Below, one piece after another: positions 1-13,839 of a DNA stretch of 64,000 nt; position 1 is the stretch's first letter; each line of letters begins with the position of its first letter. A program made the translations under genes and the position numbers. The notes under the pieces are model-generated. The model worked only from the letters and a program-made list of their open reading frames with translations. It had not been told where the DNA came from and made no database searches. Origin of the DNA: Lycorma delicatula (lineage: Eukaryota; Arthropoda; Insecta; Hemiptera; Fulgoridae); NCBI RefSeq assembly GCF_047948215.1, contig NC_134460.1, forward strand, positions 127,518,324-127,582,323, written 5' to 3'.

Positions 1-395
1 TAGGTGAGGGAATTTAAAGCGTAGGAGTTTCGGGTTTGGTGTTTAGCAGTGGAGGGGGAAAGAGGAGCCGACAGAATTGCTATCAGATAACTACGTTTTG
101 TGCAAATGATATTTAGAAGGGAGTCACTTTTCAGATAGGAGCGATGTAATGCCACTAGTGCTGCTGCAGCCGCCGAGCAAAAACTGATTTTACAGAACAA
201 TAAGGCAGTGGTCTCGCGGGGGTACTGGGGGCCGAACAAAGCCCGTTCATGTAAACCCCTCTAATATTATCTCTCCAGACAATATACTGCGGTAACCATT
301 GTAACAACTCCCGTACTACTCGTCCTATCCATCTATATCCCTTTCTCTAACAACCCATTTACCCCCTTTTCGAACTCATTTATGATCAAACGCTC

Positions 396-397
<2 letters not shown>

Positions 398-438
<41 letters not shown>

Positions 439-440
439 TC
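398..440. repeat. (TA)n microsatellite
   Basis: About 42 bases of near-perfect TA repeat, broken once by a C. The surrounding 1-2600 is AT-rich and contains no coding region I can support; the first 300 bases are less AT-rich and could be part of an unrecognised repeat. Confidence 0.9.
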
Positions 441-1822
441 GTATAACAGCTCATTCTGCAACAAAATACAAATTGCGACAAATTGTCATATATTCATTCA
501 CTTTCTACATTATAATATGAAGGCTGAATAACGAATAAACAGGATACGTTCGTACTATAAAGTCTTTAATGTGCAGTCATTATAAAATAAGTCTGTTAAT
601 TAATATTCGTCAAAACAAGCATCATTTAATCAATATACCAGTGATAGATGAGGATTACGATTATTATTAAGATGATGATAGACTATACAGAATGTTACTA
701 TTATATATACAATTATTTTTAACATGAAAAATTTGAAGCAAAAAAAGAAAAAAGGACAAATTAAAAAAGGTTGTTGGGCAGAACTGCGCAAGAAGATTGA
801 CTTCCGTTATTTTATATTGCTTCCTTTATTTTGCTCAAGCACATACCGAGTCAATCATGACCCTGGTAGTGGGTAAAGCTGTCTGAATTCGCCGAACAAT
901 ATTGCTAACAAAATGGATAACGCAGATAAAGAAAAGTTAACGTACCAACTTGCCATATCATAACAAACCCCACTTCTAACTTGCCCCGCTCAAATTTTTT
1001 CGATTTTAAATTCAGCGTAATTAAAAAACGATTCAATCAATCTTCTTTAAGTTTTCACATGCACAACTGCAAATACACTAGAACAAATCTAATTTTAATG
1101 AAATTGATCTAGTAGTTTTGTAGATTTTTGAGCCGCAAAATGTTATATATAAGCCTATCTATCTATATATATATGAATACACACATAAGGAAACCTCAAT
1201 TTAAGAGAATGGTTTTTTGTACTCATACCTCAAAACATAAAGAAAATTTATTTTTACATCTCACTCTTACCATGCGACCTAATGAAATACCGTAATTTTC
1301 TTCGAAATTCTGTAAAAAAATATAATACAGATTCTTACAATTAATAATAATGACGTAAAATATTTTATACATATTTTCAAGTGCAGAAAAATAAAAAAAT
1401 ATTTAGAATTTAAAAAATTAGATTATTGCTATTATACTAGCTTTAAAAATTAACATTTAAAAATAATCATAGATAAGACTATACTTTCTGTCCGATTTAA
1501 AGTTTGAAGTTAAGTTTAAACAAAAATTACCAAATATAGTATACAAAAGCTGTTATAAAAAAAGATGAAGTGAAAAGGAGTTCGAAATGTAAACTGTTGA
1601 ATAATAAGAAGATTAAATCACGTACACTTTTCAATCATTAAAAAACTGATAAAATAAAATATTGAAAAAATGTAATTTTCATTTTTGATTTTCCAGTAGC
1701 CGAAAAAATGATTTTTAACTTTCTCTTTCTGATAACTTCAGGGCAAACCCAAATCATAGTTACCCTACTCCTTTTTTTATGATTAAAGATCAATTTTATG
1801 GGCGGTGAAAAAATGGCAAACC

Positions 1823-1890
1823 TATCCGGTTTTCGAACCTAGAACCTTCCTGATGAATGTCACAGACACCACTATTACGCCACAGAGTTA
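1823..1890 (-). repeat. tRNA-like / SINE-head remnant
   Basis: On the minus strand a tRNA-type A box (tggcgtaatagtgg) is followed about 30 bases later by a B-box-like ggttctaggttcgaaaac. The arms do not form a full cloverleaf and no paired acceptor stem is visible. It is best read as a degenerate tRNA-derived SINE head or tRNA pseudogene, of a different family from the other SINEs in the window. Confidence 0.45.
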
Positions 1891-2929
1891 GAAATTAATC
1901 TCCACTTAACTAAGAGTTTCTAGGTTGTATTCAACATTAAGCTTCTAGCACAAACACAATTATATTTAATGTAAGAACAAAAACAAACAATTTTTAATTT
2001 ATTTAACTAAAAAGGATTCAATCTTGTTTGTATCTTGATTTAATGTACGTAAATTTGAAAATCGGATAAATTGTTGTTTCCTGTTAAATAAAATAATGGT
2101 CGGACCGATATTGATAAAATTAAAGTAAACAATTATGGTAAACTAGCCGATCAGGGCTCGCTTCGGTGTCTTTTTCGTCTAATCAGGGGCTCCATAAACT
2201 GTGTTTATTATTCTCATGTTTGTGATAATAATAATGATAAATAACAATTAAAACCTATTCGATTTGTAAACACTATCAGTATATTGTAATTTTTTTAGAG
2301 CAGCAAATTGGTCAGGACAGGATTTGAAACATTCTGAAATGTGCGGATTTCAGAATAGTCTGTCCTCATTTTAAAAATAATAATTGTAGGTGGTTACTCG
2401 TCCTTCATACGGGTTAAAAGTATTTTTCATGGTTCGTAAGTAACCCGAAAAACATCACGAGGAGCAAATCGTTCTGCGTTTTTTTTTTTGTAATTTTATG
2501 TTTTTTTTTTTTATTCTACGCTTTTAAAATTTTTTGTGGAACATTTGTGAACAGAATAGTCTAAAAAATGGACTTATAAATAATATTTACAGTTTTTCTT
2601 TCTGGAGTGTATATATACAGATTATTCCCACAGGAAACTGGAGCAAGAAACTGTGTCTTGCATGGAAACTGGATACAGTTGCCCATGCGAGAAGCATTGA
2701 CTCTTGAAGTTTACCAGTCACTTGAAGCATCTATCTACCCTTGTAACTTATTTATTGTCATCGAAAAGAAACTTTAAGTGAAAAATGAAGGTACTTGAAA
2801 GTGAATGTACGTGAAATATATGTACGCCATACACCATTGAACCTTTAAAGGTACTTAAATAAAAATGGATATGGATGTAATTTGGACATCCATTTTTTAA
2901 AAAAAATCGATGTAATTTATAAAAATGAA

Positions 2930-3800
2930 TTGATTGCTGTGCGTGAATTCCGGAAAAATTATCCAGATCGAAGAGTACCGAATTGTAAAACATTTTAGGC
3001 TTTGGACAGACAAGTTCGAAAAACAGGTTTGCTTATACCACAACGAAATGATGCTAGTAACAACTATACTCATTCCATATAACACGAGAACAAGAGTAAT
3101 TACCAACTTGATTTTGACAAGCGGATAAAATTCTGTCGATGGTTAATTAGAAATGTGAATGAACATCATCCCGAATTCCCATGTAATATTCTATTTACTG
3201 GTGAATCCTGTTTTACAAGAAACAGCGTTGTAAATTATCAAAACATTCACAATAGAGCAGAAGAAATTCCCCACGAGACTGCTACAAGATATTTTAAACA
3301 CACTTTTTCGTTTAATGTGTGTGTGTGTGGTCATCTTGGTGATAATCTCAAAGGCCCTTTTTTCTTACCGTCAAGATTTAATGGAAAGCGGTATTTGCAT
3401 TTTTTGCAAACAAATTTGATAGAAATCTCTTGGAAGATATTCCATTTGCAGATAGAGTGCAGATCTGGTTTTTCAATGATGAAGCACTAGCTCACTACTG
3501 TCGTGATGTGATGAATCATTTAAATAACATATTTAGTAAACAATGGATTGGTCGAAATGGACCAGTAAAATGGCCACCTCCTTCTCCGTTCAGATGACAG
3601 CGGACGTTTTCGTTTTAATACAGTCTATTCCGCTCGTATTGGCATAGAAGAAGAATTGAGACAATATATAATAGAAGCTGAAGCTACTATTCGGAATAAT
3701 AAAGATGCTATTAGGTCTGTCCAGCTAGCATGGATTCGCTAATCTGAACTATGCTTTGAACAGATTGGAGGCCACATTAAGCAACTCCTTTGAAGAAATG
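2930..3800 (+). pseudogene. Degenerate IS630/Tc1-mariner-type transposase
   Basis: Pieces of a DDE transposase appear in order in several frames. They are an N-terminal helix-turn-helix-like AVREFRKNYPDRRVPNCKTF segment (about 2937-2995), a central block ILFTGESCFTRN with HLGDNLKGPFFLPSRFNGKR (3155-3490), then NDEALAHYC and WIGRNGPVKWPPPSP (about 3470-3590). The first catalytic Asp (usual D-E-S) is replaced by Gly in TGES, and several stops and frameshifts intervene. The terminal block around 3650-3790 is also broken. It is a dead copy; I found no convincing terminal inverted repeats around it. Confidence 0.75.
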
Positions 3801-3849
3801 TTTGCAGCTTTATCAAGTAACCATTTTAATATTTTTTATCATTTTTAGA

Positions 3850-5600
3850 AAAAAACAAAGTATGCAATTTCTACTTTTTTAAATTTATTTTTTAATAATT
3901 CTCTTCTGATATAGATACGTTTTCTTTTACATTATGTTGAACAAACATTGATCAAAACTGTTCTGTTTATAATCGTATCACTTAACCGATCCAGTTTGTG
4001 TGTTTTGCTTCTAAGTAAATTTGAACTACACAAATTTTTTTTAATTTAGTAGATGTTATTTATATCAATTTTCTAAGAATTAAATTCCTTACAAAGTTAA
4101 CTCGAAATGTTTATTTGTCTATTAAATTAACAATGTTGTTTGATTCCAAACCTAAAAAAGTGTATTTCCGACAAAACCTTTTGCTGTTTTAAGTTTTTCT
4201 TAAAACCTAAATGAGATAGAGTACTCGTACTAATTTTATTCAATTTGTTAGATCAAAAACCATAAGATAGTAAAAAATTTATTCCTCGATTTGTATCCCA
4301 AGAATTTTAATACGGATTAATTTTACAGACAAATTACGAAAGTAGGACTAAATGTTTCACGAGCCGAGATTCCCTAACGATTCGTTTTCTAATCTATGTT
4401 TATATGAACTTTTTTCTTATTTTTGGCTATAGAATTATCTTCCGAGAGTTTGCCATGCAATTTGGAATCACTCTGCATAAAACATTTAAAACATATATTT
4501 ATTTTTACAATTATAATTTATAATAATAATAAATGTGTAATTTAAATTATAATTTATATAATATATAAATATATATTTTTTAAATTTATATGAGAAGATT
4601 AGCCAGCATATTTAAAAGTAATCTGAATTTATAAAAAAAATGATTGCGAATGTAACTTCTTTTAAGAAACACCATATGTTAGACCAGTAACTTTTAGTCA
4701 GGTGTATAATTATTTGTTCTTATGTGACGAAATCAGTAGTTATACAGTAATGAGAATAACAATTGTTTTACTGTGAATGCAAAACAGAAATTTCTGTTGT
4801 GAATTTTTCATCAGCTAATATTACTCGTTAAAAATATACAATTATAAATTTATTATATAAATAAGAACTACAGGTAATATAGAAAAAAGTTTATTTTTTT
4901 AGCGTAATTTATAATTATAATATAAATGTAGTAAATATAAAATAAAATTAGCATTTTCTTGCTTTATTAAAAATTTATGGGAGAATTAAAAAAAAATAAA
5001 TAAATTTGCATTAAATTATAAGAATATGCATTTTATTAATATTTTATGCATTGTACTAATTATTAGTTAGAAGTTTTTATACGCAAGAAAATTTTTAATT
5101 AAAGTTATGTAATTATATAATTTAAATATTTTATTACAGAATTAAAAGTAAATAAATAAACAGTTGTGAAATTATTTTCAAAATGTACAAAAATATAGCT
5201 TCTTAAATTATATAGCTACGAGTTTAAGATTATTTAACCTCTCAAATAATAAATCTATTATATTAACACAGGATGTTTATTATAAGTTGTGTATGGAATT
5301 TTTTGTATCAATATTTAAGAAATTTTCTATAAATCTTTACCTAAAATTCTATTTTCTTATTAATTTCTACGATAGCCTTTTTATTTAAATTTTTTGAGTA
5401 AACTTTAAAACTTTATGTAGTGTATAAAGTAGATAGCAATTACATATACACATTTTTTGTTGCACTTCATTTAAACTTATTCATTTGAAAGTGAGATACG
5501 ACCTCTAATTCTTTAATAAAGAATTTTTTTTAATATTTGTTTTTTTGTTATTATTGAATTATTATTTATTGAAAAACTTTTTTACGGTCAGAGGTTAGTA
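3850..5600. other. AT-rich stretch with one MITE fragment
   Basis: Very AT-rich DNA without coding potential. The only structured part is the 3' portion of a MITE at about 4290-4475 (listed separately). Confidence 0.5.
4290..4475 (+). repeat. MITE fragment (same family as 53018-53400)
   Basis: Segments such as acgagccgagattccctaac and the end ccatgcaatttggaatcac correspond to the right half and terminus of the full copy near 53 kb. The right terminus reads, in reverse, cagagtgattccaaattgc, the same as the left terminus of the 53-kb copy. The left half is missing. Confidence 0.55.
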
Positions 5601-5649
5601 ATTAGTAATAAAAAAAGTTAAAAAAAAATATGTATATGAAGTCGGATTG

Positions 5650-6075
5650 GAATCGATGTGTCCTCCCCTTATTAGAGTCAAATGTTTCATTAATTAGAAT
5701 TTCATTTGGCTATAACTGAAACCAATGAAAATAAGTACCACTTATGATACATCGTTAAAAAACTCTCAACGAGATCTTATTACTGCAGTTCAGAAAAAGT
5801 CCAAAATCCAAACTTATTTAGAGGTCTGGCTATACACATTTTTGGTCCAGTCGATTGCAATCAAAAGGGGAGGTCCACAATTAGATGTAACAACAGTTTT
5901 AAATCCAAAATTCAACTTTCTACGGCTAATCGTTTTTGAGTTATTCGAGATACATACTTACGTATAGACATCACGTCGAAACTAGTCAAAATGGATATTT
6001 TCGTAGAAATCTGATAATCGAAATTATTCGCAATCACAGTACTTCCTTTACTTTGTACAAGAAAGTAAAAGTAGC
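5650..6075 (+). repeat. Unclassified repeat-like segment with terminal hairpin
   Basis: This is less AT-rich than its surroundings, with an incidental 80-codon frame (5725-5967) that lacks any recognisable domain. It ends in a short palindrome centred on ttgtaca (ctttactttgtacaagaaagtaaaag). It looks like the end of a non-autonomous mobile repeat, but there is no second copy in the window to define the borders. Confidence 0.35.
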
Positions 6076-7220
6076 ATTAAAAAAATGTACTAGTAACAGT
6101 CAAATTTAATAATTATAAAAAATAGAAAAATCCTCTTTTTATAATTGAATCTCAGGTTTAATAGTTTAAAGAGAAATTATATATAATATAGCAAATTAAA
6201 CAGTAACGTACAAAAAAAAATATTTAATTTCACCTTTTAGAGATAATGTATATATAGAGGTATCCTAAATAGTTGATTTTATAAAATAATATCGTCTCCG
6301 TTGCAAAGCTTACGAAAACGATATACCTAATTTATCCAACGTGGCAAAATGCTTAACTTATGAAGATTATAATATAGTCAATAGTATAGAAGTATTAATC
6401 ACTGCAAGATAATATTAAAATATGAAATTAAAGAAAAATAAACGAATAATTATGCGAAATAAAAAATATTACAAAATTAAATTATAAAAACTAATAACAT
6501 ATTCAACTATGTATTTACATAGTAAATAAGATAAAATTTAATAATTGTATTACCCAACAACTTTCATATTATATATAATTAATACTTTTAGTCATTTTAA
6601 TATAAGACCAAAGAGGTTATAAATGATCTTAATTATGTATATATAAATATATATTTTATTACATTTTATAAACCGTCACCAACATCAAAATCTTGTTATT
6701 TTAAATATATTTTTAAATTTGTTTAAGAAATGCTGCTTAGTTAACAAATTATCTAATCCCCTGGATATATTGATCCTAACATTTTATCAACAATTGCCTC
6801 AAATGCACTAATCTCTGAACAAGATTTTATCAAAATTAGTTTATCTAGTCAACAGTTATTAAGCTTTAAATACATCAACACACTATATACATTATCCCCC
6901 ACTTTTTTTTGGTGTCCCTGGGTCATAAAAACCCATATCCCATTTTTTGACTGATTGTCACTTTTTTCTTCTTGCAGCATAGCTCTAGAGAGCTACGATG
7001 CCAAAAAAAGTAAAAATAATATTAATAGTACAATACCTCTGCTAAAATTTAATTGAAATAAAGGAAAACTTTGAAGACAGCGCTCATTTTAAGTATACCA
7101 TCATTAGAATTTTTGCTAATTTCTATTTTTTTAAATAAGCAGCTGGGTCATTGTTTGCTATTACAATTGCTGAGTCCCAGATATACATTTCAACTAGGTT
7201 TTTTCTAGATGACAAGATGA

Positions 7221-7482
7221 CCACCGGGTTAGTCTAGTGGTGAAGTCGTCATCGCAAATCAGCTGATTTCAAAGTCAAGAGTTCTAAGGTTCAGTTCCTA
7301 GTAAAGGCAGTTACTTTTAAACTGATTTGAATAATAGATTTTAGATACCGGTGTTCTTTGGTGGTTGGGTTTCAATTAAGGAAGCACACATCTCAGGAAT
7401 CGCAGATCTGAGACTGTACAAGACTACACTTCATTTAGATTCATTCATATCATCCTCATTCATCCACTGTAAGGTATTACTT
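7221..7482 (+). repeat. tRNA-derived SINE, family 1, + orientation
   Basis: The head ccaccgggttagtctagtgg carries a Pol III A box, and a degenerate B box (ggttcagttcc) follows. The body has the family hallmark accggtgttctttggtggtt and the tail catcctcattcatcc. The 3' end departs from the other copies and runs straight into a perfect hairpin (7458-7495). I found no clear target-site duplication. Confidence 0.85.
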
Positions 7483-7699
7483 ACAGTGGATGAATCTTAT
7501 ATGTACAACTGTTCAAAGACACTACTTGTGTCACTGACACAAGTCGCTGTTCACCCATGTAAGTATGAATTATTTAATAACAAAATTTATTTCGAAACAT
7601 CTTTTTTTGAGGTACTGTTGAAATAAGAAGGGAAAAGAATGTAGAAATAACTTCTTTTATTTTAAAACCCAGCTGTTGAGCCAACCTTTATCGAAATCA

Positions 7700-9010
7700 T
7701 AACAAACAATATTATTTTTTTCTCTCAAAGTACTATTGGTTAAATTTTTATACCTATTAACTTATTCAATAATCACGCCCAAAAAGAAATCCAAACTACT
7801 GATCAGAAATGAGATATTTGACGTAAAAATTTCATATATTCTTATGAAAAACTTTTCAAAATTGTTTGGTGAAGATGGTAGCAGACTTACAGGTGATGTA
7901 ATTTATGATCATTTGAATCTTTTTCAGATTCAAAGGCAGTTTGTGGTAGATTTTTCAGTTATATTCACATTATTAAAACATTATATAAAACTTTATTGTG
8001 ATTTATTTAATTTCATATTATATTTTCTATTTCATTAGAATTGAAATTTTAATGGGTGATTACAGCTCAAAATTGGTCGGTCTACTTGATTGAAATCTTA
8101 ATAATTGAGGTTAAATAGTAATTAAAATAATTATTTATTGGTTTCTTACTTCTTCATCTTTGAAATCACTAAAGGAAATTGCTGGACACATTAGACAAAT
8201 ATATCGAGATAGCTTCAGCTTTTCACTGCCACTTTTATCAGACACCATTAATAGAATGAATAAATGGAACAATTTTTCATCATTGTAATGTCTTCGTGGC
8301 TTTCCTTTAAGATTTCACTGTATTTTCATTTGGTGATATAACTTTTAAGATAATTTTTATATTTCACATTTTTTAGAATTTGAATCATCTTTTAAGTCCC
8401 TAAAAGGAATTATTAAATAATTTTTCAACAGCTGAATATGTTTTATAAAAGACTATTATTAAATCATGAGATTCTGAGATCTTAAATAAAGTGTTGATTT
8501 CATTCAAGATATGTTTTTTCTCAGCTGAAAATTGAGCTATTTTAAAAAAAATCATAAATAAGTAATTTACGGAACAATAAAAGTTTATATTCTCTTCCGA
8601 CATCAAACAAGCACCATGCAAAATCATCTCACCAACTGACAAAAAAAAATTATGAAACTGTTTTCTTATTAAATATATTTACTGTTGGCTGTTTGTGGTA
8701 AATTCCATTATTCGTTCCATTTAAGATGATTGCTGTGTGGTGGAATGAAAATTTGTGAATTGAATATGATGGATAAGTAATTTTGGAAAATTCCACTACA
8801 AATACAGATTTCAGTAAATTGGAAACCTTTATTATAACTGATGGCCAGTAAGTAGATTAATTCATTAACAAAATTTGTAATGGCAAATATTGCCAGTCCG
8901 TCGGTGTTGTCAGCCAGGAATCTCAGGAATGATTTCCTAATAATCATTCTTCGGTTTGGAGTTCCAATCTCATATCAACTAATGCTAAATTAAAGCAAAA
9001 AATAAATCAC
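7700..9010. other. AT-rich stretch with weak open frames, unclassified
   Basis: Several 80-100-codon frames occur on both strands (for example 7736-8038 +, 8400-8642 - and 8708-8947 -). The minus-strand frames faintly recall the helical tails of hAT-derived transposase-like proteins (FLADNTDGL...FVNELIYLL), but the similarity is too weak to name. I see no intact gene. Confidence 0.25.
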
Positions 9011-9211
9011 GGAAGAATTTCCATTTATTGCATAAATATTACGTCTATTGTTGGACAATAAACAACGTATCTAGTTGAAGGACCAATTACCTCTTCAAAC
9101 GCCCTTTTTGTAGCCTTCAGAAATTTCATATTATGTTTATGAAGGTCAAAATATTTCATAGAATGTTTCACAATAACGGCTGTACCTCCATGACCTCTGC
9201 CCTATGGATGA

Positions 9212-9510
9212 TTTCTTTCTTTTTTATGTTTAGCCTCCAGTAATTAACTTTCAGATAATACTTCAGAGGATGAATGAGGATGGTATGTATGAGTGTAATG
9301 AAATGTAGTCTTGTACAGTCTCAGTTCAATCATTCCTGAGGTGTGTGGTTAATTGAAACTCAACCATCAAAGAACACCGGTATCCATGATCTAGTATTCA
9401 AATCCGTGCAAAAATAACTGACTTTACTAGGAATTGAATGCTGGAACTCTCAACTACCAAATCAGCTGATTTGGGAATACGCATTCACCACTAGACCAAG
9501 CTGGTGGGTT
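9212..9510 (-). repeat. SINE family 1, minus orientation, with target-site duplication
   Basis: A full-length copy, tail first: a T-rich run and agcctccagtaatta, then the caaagaacaccggtatcc body, then the A-box head ending ctggtgggtt. It is flanked by imperfect direct repeats tgccctatggatga (9198-9211) and tgccctatgaatga (9510-9523), which mark the insertion site. Confidence 0.9.
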
Positions 9511-9639
9511 GCCCTATGAATGACTAGTGAAATAGATGTTACAACTATTTATTTCAGCATGAATGTAGGAACCAAATATTACAGCAAAGATATAGGAGTA
9601 TATAAAAAATGCAAGGAATTAATGAAGAGCAAACATCTT

Positions 9640-10890
9640 TTTAAAGCATAATCTAATTGTATCAGACCTTTGTAAAAGATTAAAAACACAGGAAGGCAGG
9701 AAAAGAAAGAAATGGATTTGAATCAATTAAAAGAAGGAGGTAATGCTCAGAAAATGAAAATATTTTTTACTGAAAGATGAAGGGAGAAAAGGGTAATGAC
9801 ATTTAAAAAGTAAAGGTATTATAAATATTTTTAAAGAGTCAGCAAAGGAAGCTGCAGGTACCAAAGGAAGACGATAAGAAAGGAACAGATCACCGAAAGA
9901 TATGGATAACTGGATACATAGAGGAAGGTAAAAGGAATTACAGAAAACTAATTAATGAAATCAGATAAAAAACTTACAAAATCACAGAAAAATGTAATAA
10001 AATGGAAAAATGGAATAAAGAAGGTAGATTTGATCTGATGTATAAAGAGGCAAATGTCATTTCTCTACTTAATATTCAAGGATCGGAAAGGCAAAGATAA
10101 CCTAGAAATAAAAATTAGATGTGGAGGTAGATAAAAAAAAAAGCAAATGCAGATGTAAGAAATAGAAAAAAAAATGTGAAAGAATTATAAGAATAGCTTG
10201 AGGAAAATACTGGAAGAGGAGGAAGAGATAACATAATGGATGATGATAAGGATAGAGTATAAATGAAATAGGAACATTCATTTAAGACTGAAAAATGGAA
10301 ATGCAATGGGTGGTAATGAGTACTGAGATATTGAAACTTTAATTGATGAAGGAAGGGAAAAGAGTTTTGATAAATCTATTCAATAAAATATACAGGAAGG
10401 GAGAATGGCAAAAGGAATTTTTAAGAATATGCATTGGTCAACAGATGTAAGAATTAACAGTAGCAATGGTTAAGGCAGGTTTTAACTGAAGGAGACAGTT
10501 ACTATGACAAAGAAACAGAGACTAGCAAATTGCTATATACAGAGTGTAGCATTGTATGGTGTTTAAACATACGCAATAAGGATAGAAGATGAAAGAAGAA
10601 AATGCAGATATGAAGAAACATGAAAGGTGTAAGATAAAAAGAAGAAGTAATAAATGAATACAATAAATGGTGCAAAAAATTAGGGAAAAAAGGCAAATGC
10701 TTAAAAATATAAGAAGAAGAAAATGAATAGAGTATGGCTCTGACTGGGAAGAGAATATCCGGTGAAGACTTCAATTTTGGAAGTAGAGGATAAAAAAAAG
10801 AAAAGAGGAAGAAAAAGGAATAAGGTGGTAGATTCAATGGTTGGAGGAAGATATGATAATACTAAGACACATGAGTCGTGCAAAGTAAGG
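9640..10890 (+). pseudogene. Decayed non-LTR retrotransposon (reverse transcriptase to C-terminus)
   Basis: Broken fragments in the right order resemble the RT of an insect LINE. They are a segment with NGNAMGGNE and ETLIDEG...IYRKGEWQK-like remains (about 10280-10420), then a VALYGV-type thumb (about 10540-10580), and finally a basic tail KKKRGRKRNKVVDSMVGG (about 10785-10850) that matches the KRGRGRPR region of related elements such as 55600-56359. Frameshifts and stops are abundant. The assignment rests on motif order rather than continuous similarity. Confidence 0.5.
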
Positions 10891-11851
10891 ATCTACCAGA
10901 CATGTTGTGTTAGATCAGAATATGAGCTGATTATGATTATGGCTGGTTATGATTATGATTATAATGAGTTGCTTAATATGGCTGATTATGAGTTAAAACA
11001 TTTACCCTTGCTTCCGACATAAAAATCACAATAAATTTGTTCATTTTGAGAAATGTTTCTTATTTTCTTTTAAACGAGCCATTGAGCATTCCTTACACAT
11101 ATTCATAGGATTGAAACATCATTTGTTACAACAATTTTGTTGTATTATAGGTTTAAGAATTTAAAAATCTCTGAAAATACTAAAATACATAAATAAACGT
11201 AAAGTCATGAATAGTTAGAGAAAATATTTTGTATTAAAATATGAACTTTATAAAAATATATATACGTATAACAACATTCGGTATAAACTAGTTTCTGTAA
11301 TTTAAAATTTAATAATAAACTGTAATTTTTTTTTATATCTAACCGGCAGATTATAAAATATTTTAATAATTAATTGCTAAACTTGTAATAATATATAGAG
11401 CATTCATAAAGTATAATAACCCTTAAGCAACTTTTCAACCATATAAAAATTAAATTTAGCAAATTCTTTGTCGTCTACCTCATATCTTCATATCTCGAAA
11501 TGATCTATTTTTTCGATATGTGACCACCACATCCAAGCATTCATTTGTGTACACAAATTTTAAAAGCATTGAAAAAGAAACAAAAAAAAAGATAAAAAAC
11601 CACTGGGGTACGAAAACCCTAACCAAAATCGTTAGTAAATTGGAAAATTCTCAGTTAGTTTCAAAAGTTGCCTATAACTCATTACCGAAAAATCAATCTC
11701 TCAATTTTTGAGATAAGAGAATTTGAAAAATTTTACTTTTGTATATTTAACAGTTTAAAAGTAATTTATTGGGCCATACTTTATAAACGCGCACACATAC
11801 ACATACACGTATATGTATTGTGTAAATATATATTTTTTTTTGTTTTTTTAG

Positions 11852-11895
11852 GATCAGGAAACACGATGTACAATAAAAAATGTTTTAAACAAACT
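11852..11895 (+). CDS. Gene A, probable start-codon exon (N-region of signal peptide)
   Basis: A strong polypyrimidine acceptor (T-rich run ending in tttttttag at 11851) is followed by 14 bases of apparent 5' leader, an ATG at 11866, and then a consensus donor gtaagt at 11896. The ten codons read MYNKKCFKQT and end in phase 0. Joined in phase 0 to the exon at 16858, they give a basic N-region followed directly by the hydrophobic core IVIISLIWHLNILLCSC, which is a textbook secretory signal peptide. Because the exon starts with an acceptor, at least one non-coding 5' exon should lie further upstream; I cannot locate it. The intron to the next exon would be 4,962 bases. The match of phase, signal-peptide logic and splice consensus is the evidence; no transcript supports it here, so it remains a prediction. 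Confidence 0.6.
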
Positions 11896-12789
11896 GTAAG
11901 TATTATGATATGACATAGTAATTTTGTTCTTCTGTGTTACAATTAGATCTAAAGTTTTAATTTTATATATTTTATTTTAACGGAGTTGAACTTTAAACAT
12001 GAAATTAATGCTAGTACTGGTTGATCACTGAAGTTCAATTAATGTAATAAATTTCAGAAATGGTCGGTCTTAGAGTAATAAAGACAAATTGCTGAAAAAC
12101 CTCAGCAATGATGTTATTCTACTTTCCCAACATTTGTGAAGTGCTTAAAACTTAATTCCCTCTCAGTTTTTTTGATACTGAACATTATTTTTAATCTTTT
12201 GACCTTAGATTAATAATGTACGTAAACAATCATAATAAATATTTTTAATTGAATACTACTTTTAATCTAGAATGTAATCGTTGTGGAAATTATCACATCA
12301 AAAACAATATTTTGGGATATTTTATTTATTAATGATAACGATCATATTTTAGTTATGTTATTGAATAAAAATAATTAATTACATGCACAAAATTTTGAAA
12401 TACTCGTATAATATGAATAGAAATACGCACAATTATATTTCTTGAAGTAGATTTAAAAATCTAAAAATATATTGTTAAATAATAATTTGAAAATGTATTA
12501 ATATCATTCCTGATTTTAAAGAGACTGATTGGTGTAAAACCTTTTTTAAATTAATTAGTTTAGAAAACATAAATTTCAATAATTTAAATTCTTCCTGCAT
12601 TGAAATTACAAAAAGTAACATAATGTTTCATAATAATATGAAACTGGTTGCAAAGCGTATCAAAAGCAAGGGAGAGATTTATCATTGAAAGAAATTAAAA
12701 TATAAATTATTAATTATTGGCGGTAAGGGACATTTATTTTCCATTCGGAAAAGGAGTTAGAGGTAATACATTTTTTGGATTTATAAAGT

Positions 12790-13420
12790 TTCTTCAAGAA
12801 ACGTTATTATTATTATCCCACATTTTCACAACTTTTACTTTTGCCGGTGACATTCCCTAAACTCGGAATAATTTATACCAACGAGATTAGGCTTGCTATT
12901 GTTGACTAAGTGCCTTCGGGCAACATGGCAGGTGTCAATTATCACGCTCCTTTGCATTAGTGGGTGGGTCTTCCACTGGATCTTCAGTTTTTCAAGACTC
13001 TTGTGCAAAGTAGATGGTATTATTCTCTCGGCAGATATAATTACTGGGATTATATATTCTTTTTGATTCTACATTTCTTTAATTTCAAAAGCAAGATTTG
13101 TATATTTCTGCAGCTTTTCATTGCGTTTAGTGTTAATGTTATTACTCAATGAGATGACTACGTCTATTAGGTAAGTTACGTTTTTCCATTTTGTCAACAA
13201 CTACTATATCTGGCTTGTTACAGTTGATGGGTTTTCCTGTTGCAATTCCTTGATTCCAGAAACGTTTTGCGTTGTTGTTCTCCAAAAAGGAGGCTGGCTC
13301 ATAAGTACAGTAGGGCCTAATTTGAAACTCTAACTTGTATCTATTCCAGTGTTCTATGTGTACAATTTTTGCCACGTTGTTGTGCCTCCTAGTGTACTCC
13401 GTCGGAGCTAGAATATATTA
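12790..13420 (-). pseudogene. LINE ORF2 C-terminus, R2-like restriction-type endonuclease region
   Basis: Minus-strand frames read NVAKIVHIEHWNRYKLEF, then CNKPDIVVVDK (about 13190-13230), then after a frameshift NTKRNEKLQKYTNLAFEIKE and finally AERIIPSTLHKSLEKL and DTCHVARRHL. This order, with a KPDIVVVDK PD-(D/E)xK-type core followed by a helical tail ending in a TCHxxR motif, is typical of the C-terminus of site-specific-type (R2/R4-like) non-LTR retrotransposons. At least one frameshift and one stop break it, and the rest of the element is absent. Confidence 0.65.
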
Positions 13421-13839
13421 TTATTATTGTTGTTATTGATTCTATAAATAATTTATTCTAAAATTTTTTGCACCAATAGATTATTTTTATTCAATAATAT
13501 AATAGAAAGAGGATCATACTAATTAATATTAATATTGGGAAACTAATTTATTAGTCCTTCATATAAAGCTGTGTAACTTAAGGTAACTGAGAGAGTTATG
13601 CAAAAATTAAAACTCTACAACTATCTTACATACCTACGGCAGCTTTTATGATATTGCTATTACATATCTTTTATTAAACCCTAAACTGCTCTGATTAATT
13701 TTTGTTCATTCTATATGTACATACAGACGATTCAAGAACAATGTAAGAAACCTTTAGAATATTTTCTGGTGAAAATAAAGAAAAAAATCAAATAAACGTA
13801 AGTTAAGAAACGCTTCGTTCGAGTGTCGACTGGAAAAAG

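Noticed and set aside
8400..8947. Possible hAT-derived transposase on the minus strand
   Set aside because: Only a faint FLAD...FVNEL resemblance, no catalytic or BED-finger motif, and no terminal repeats.
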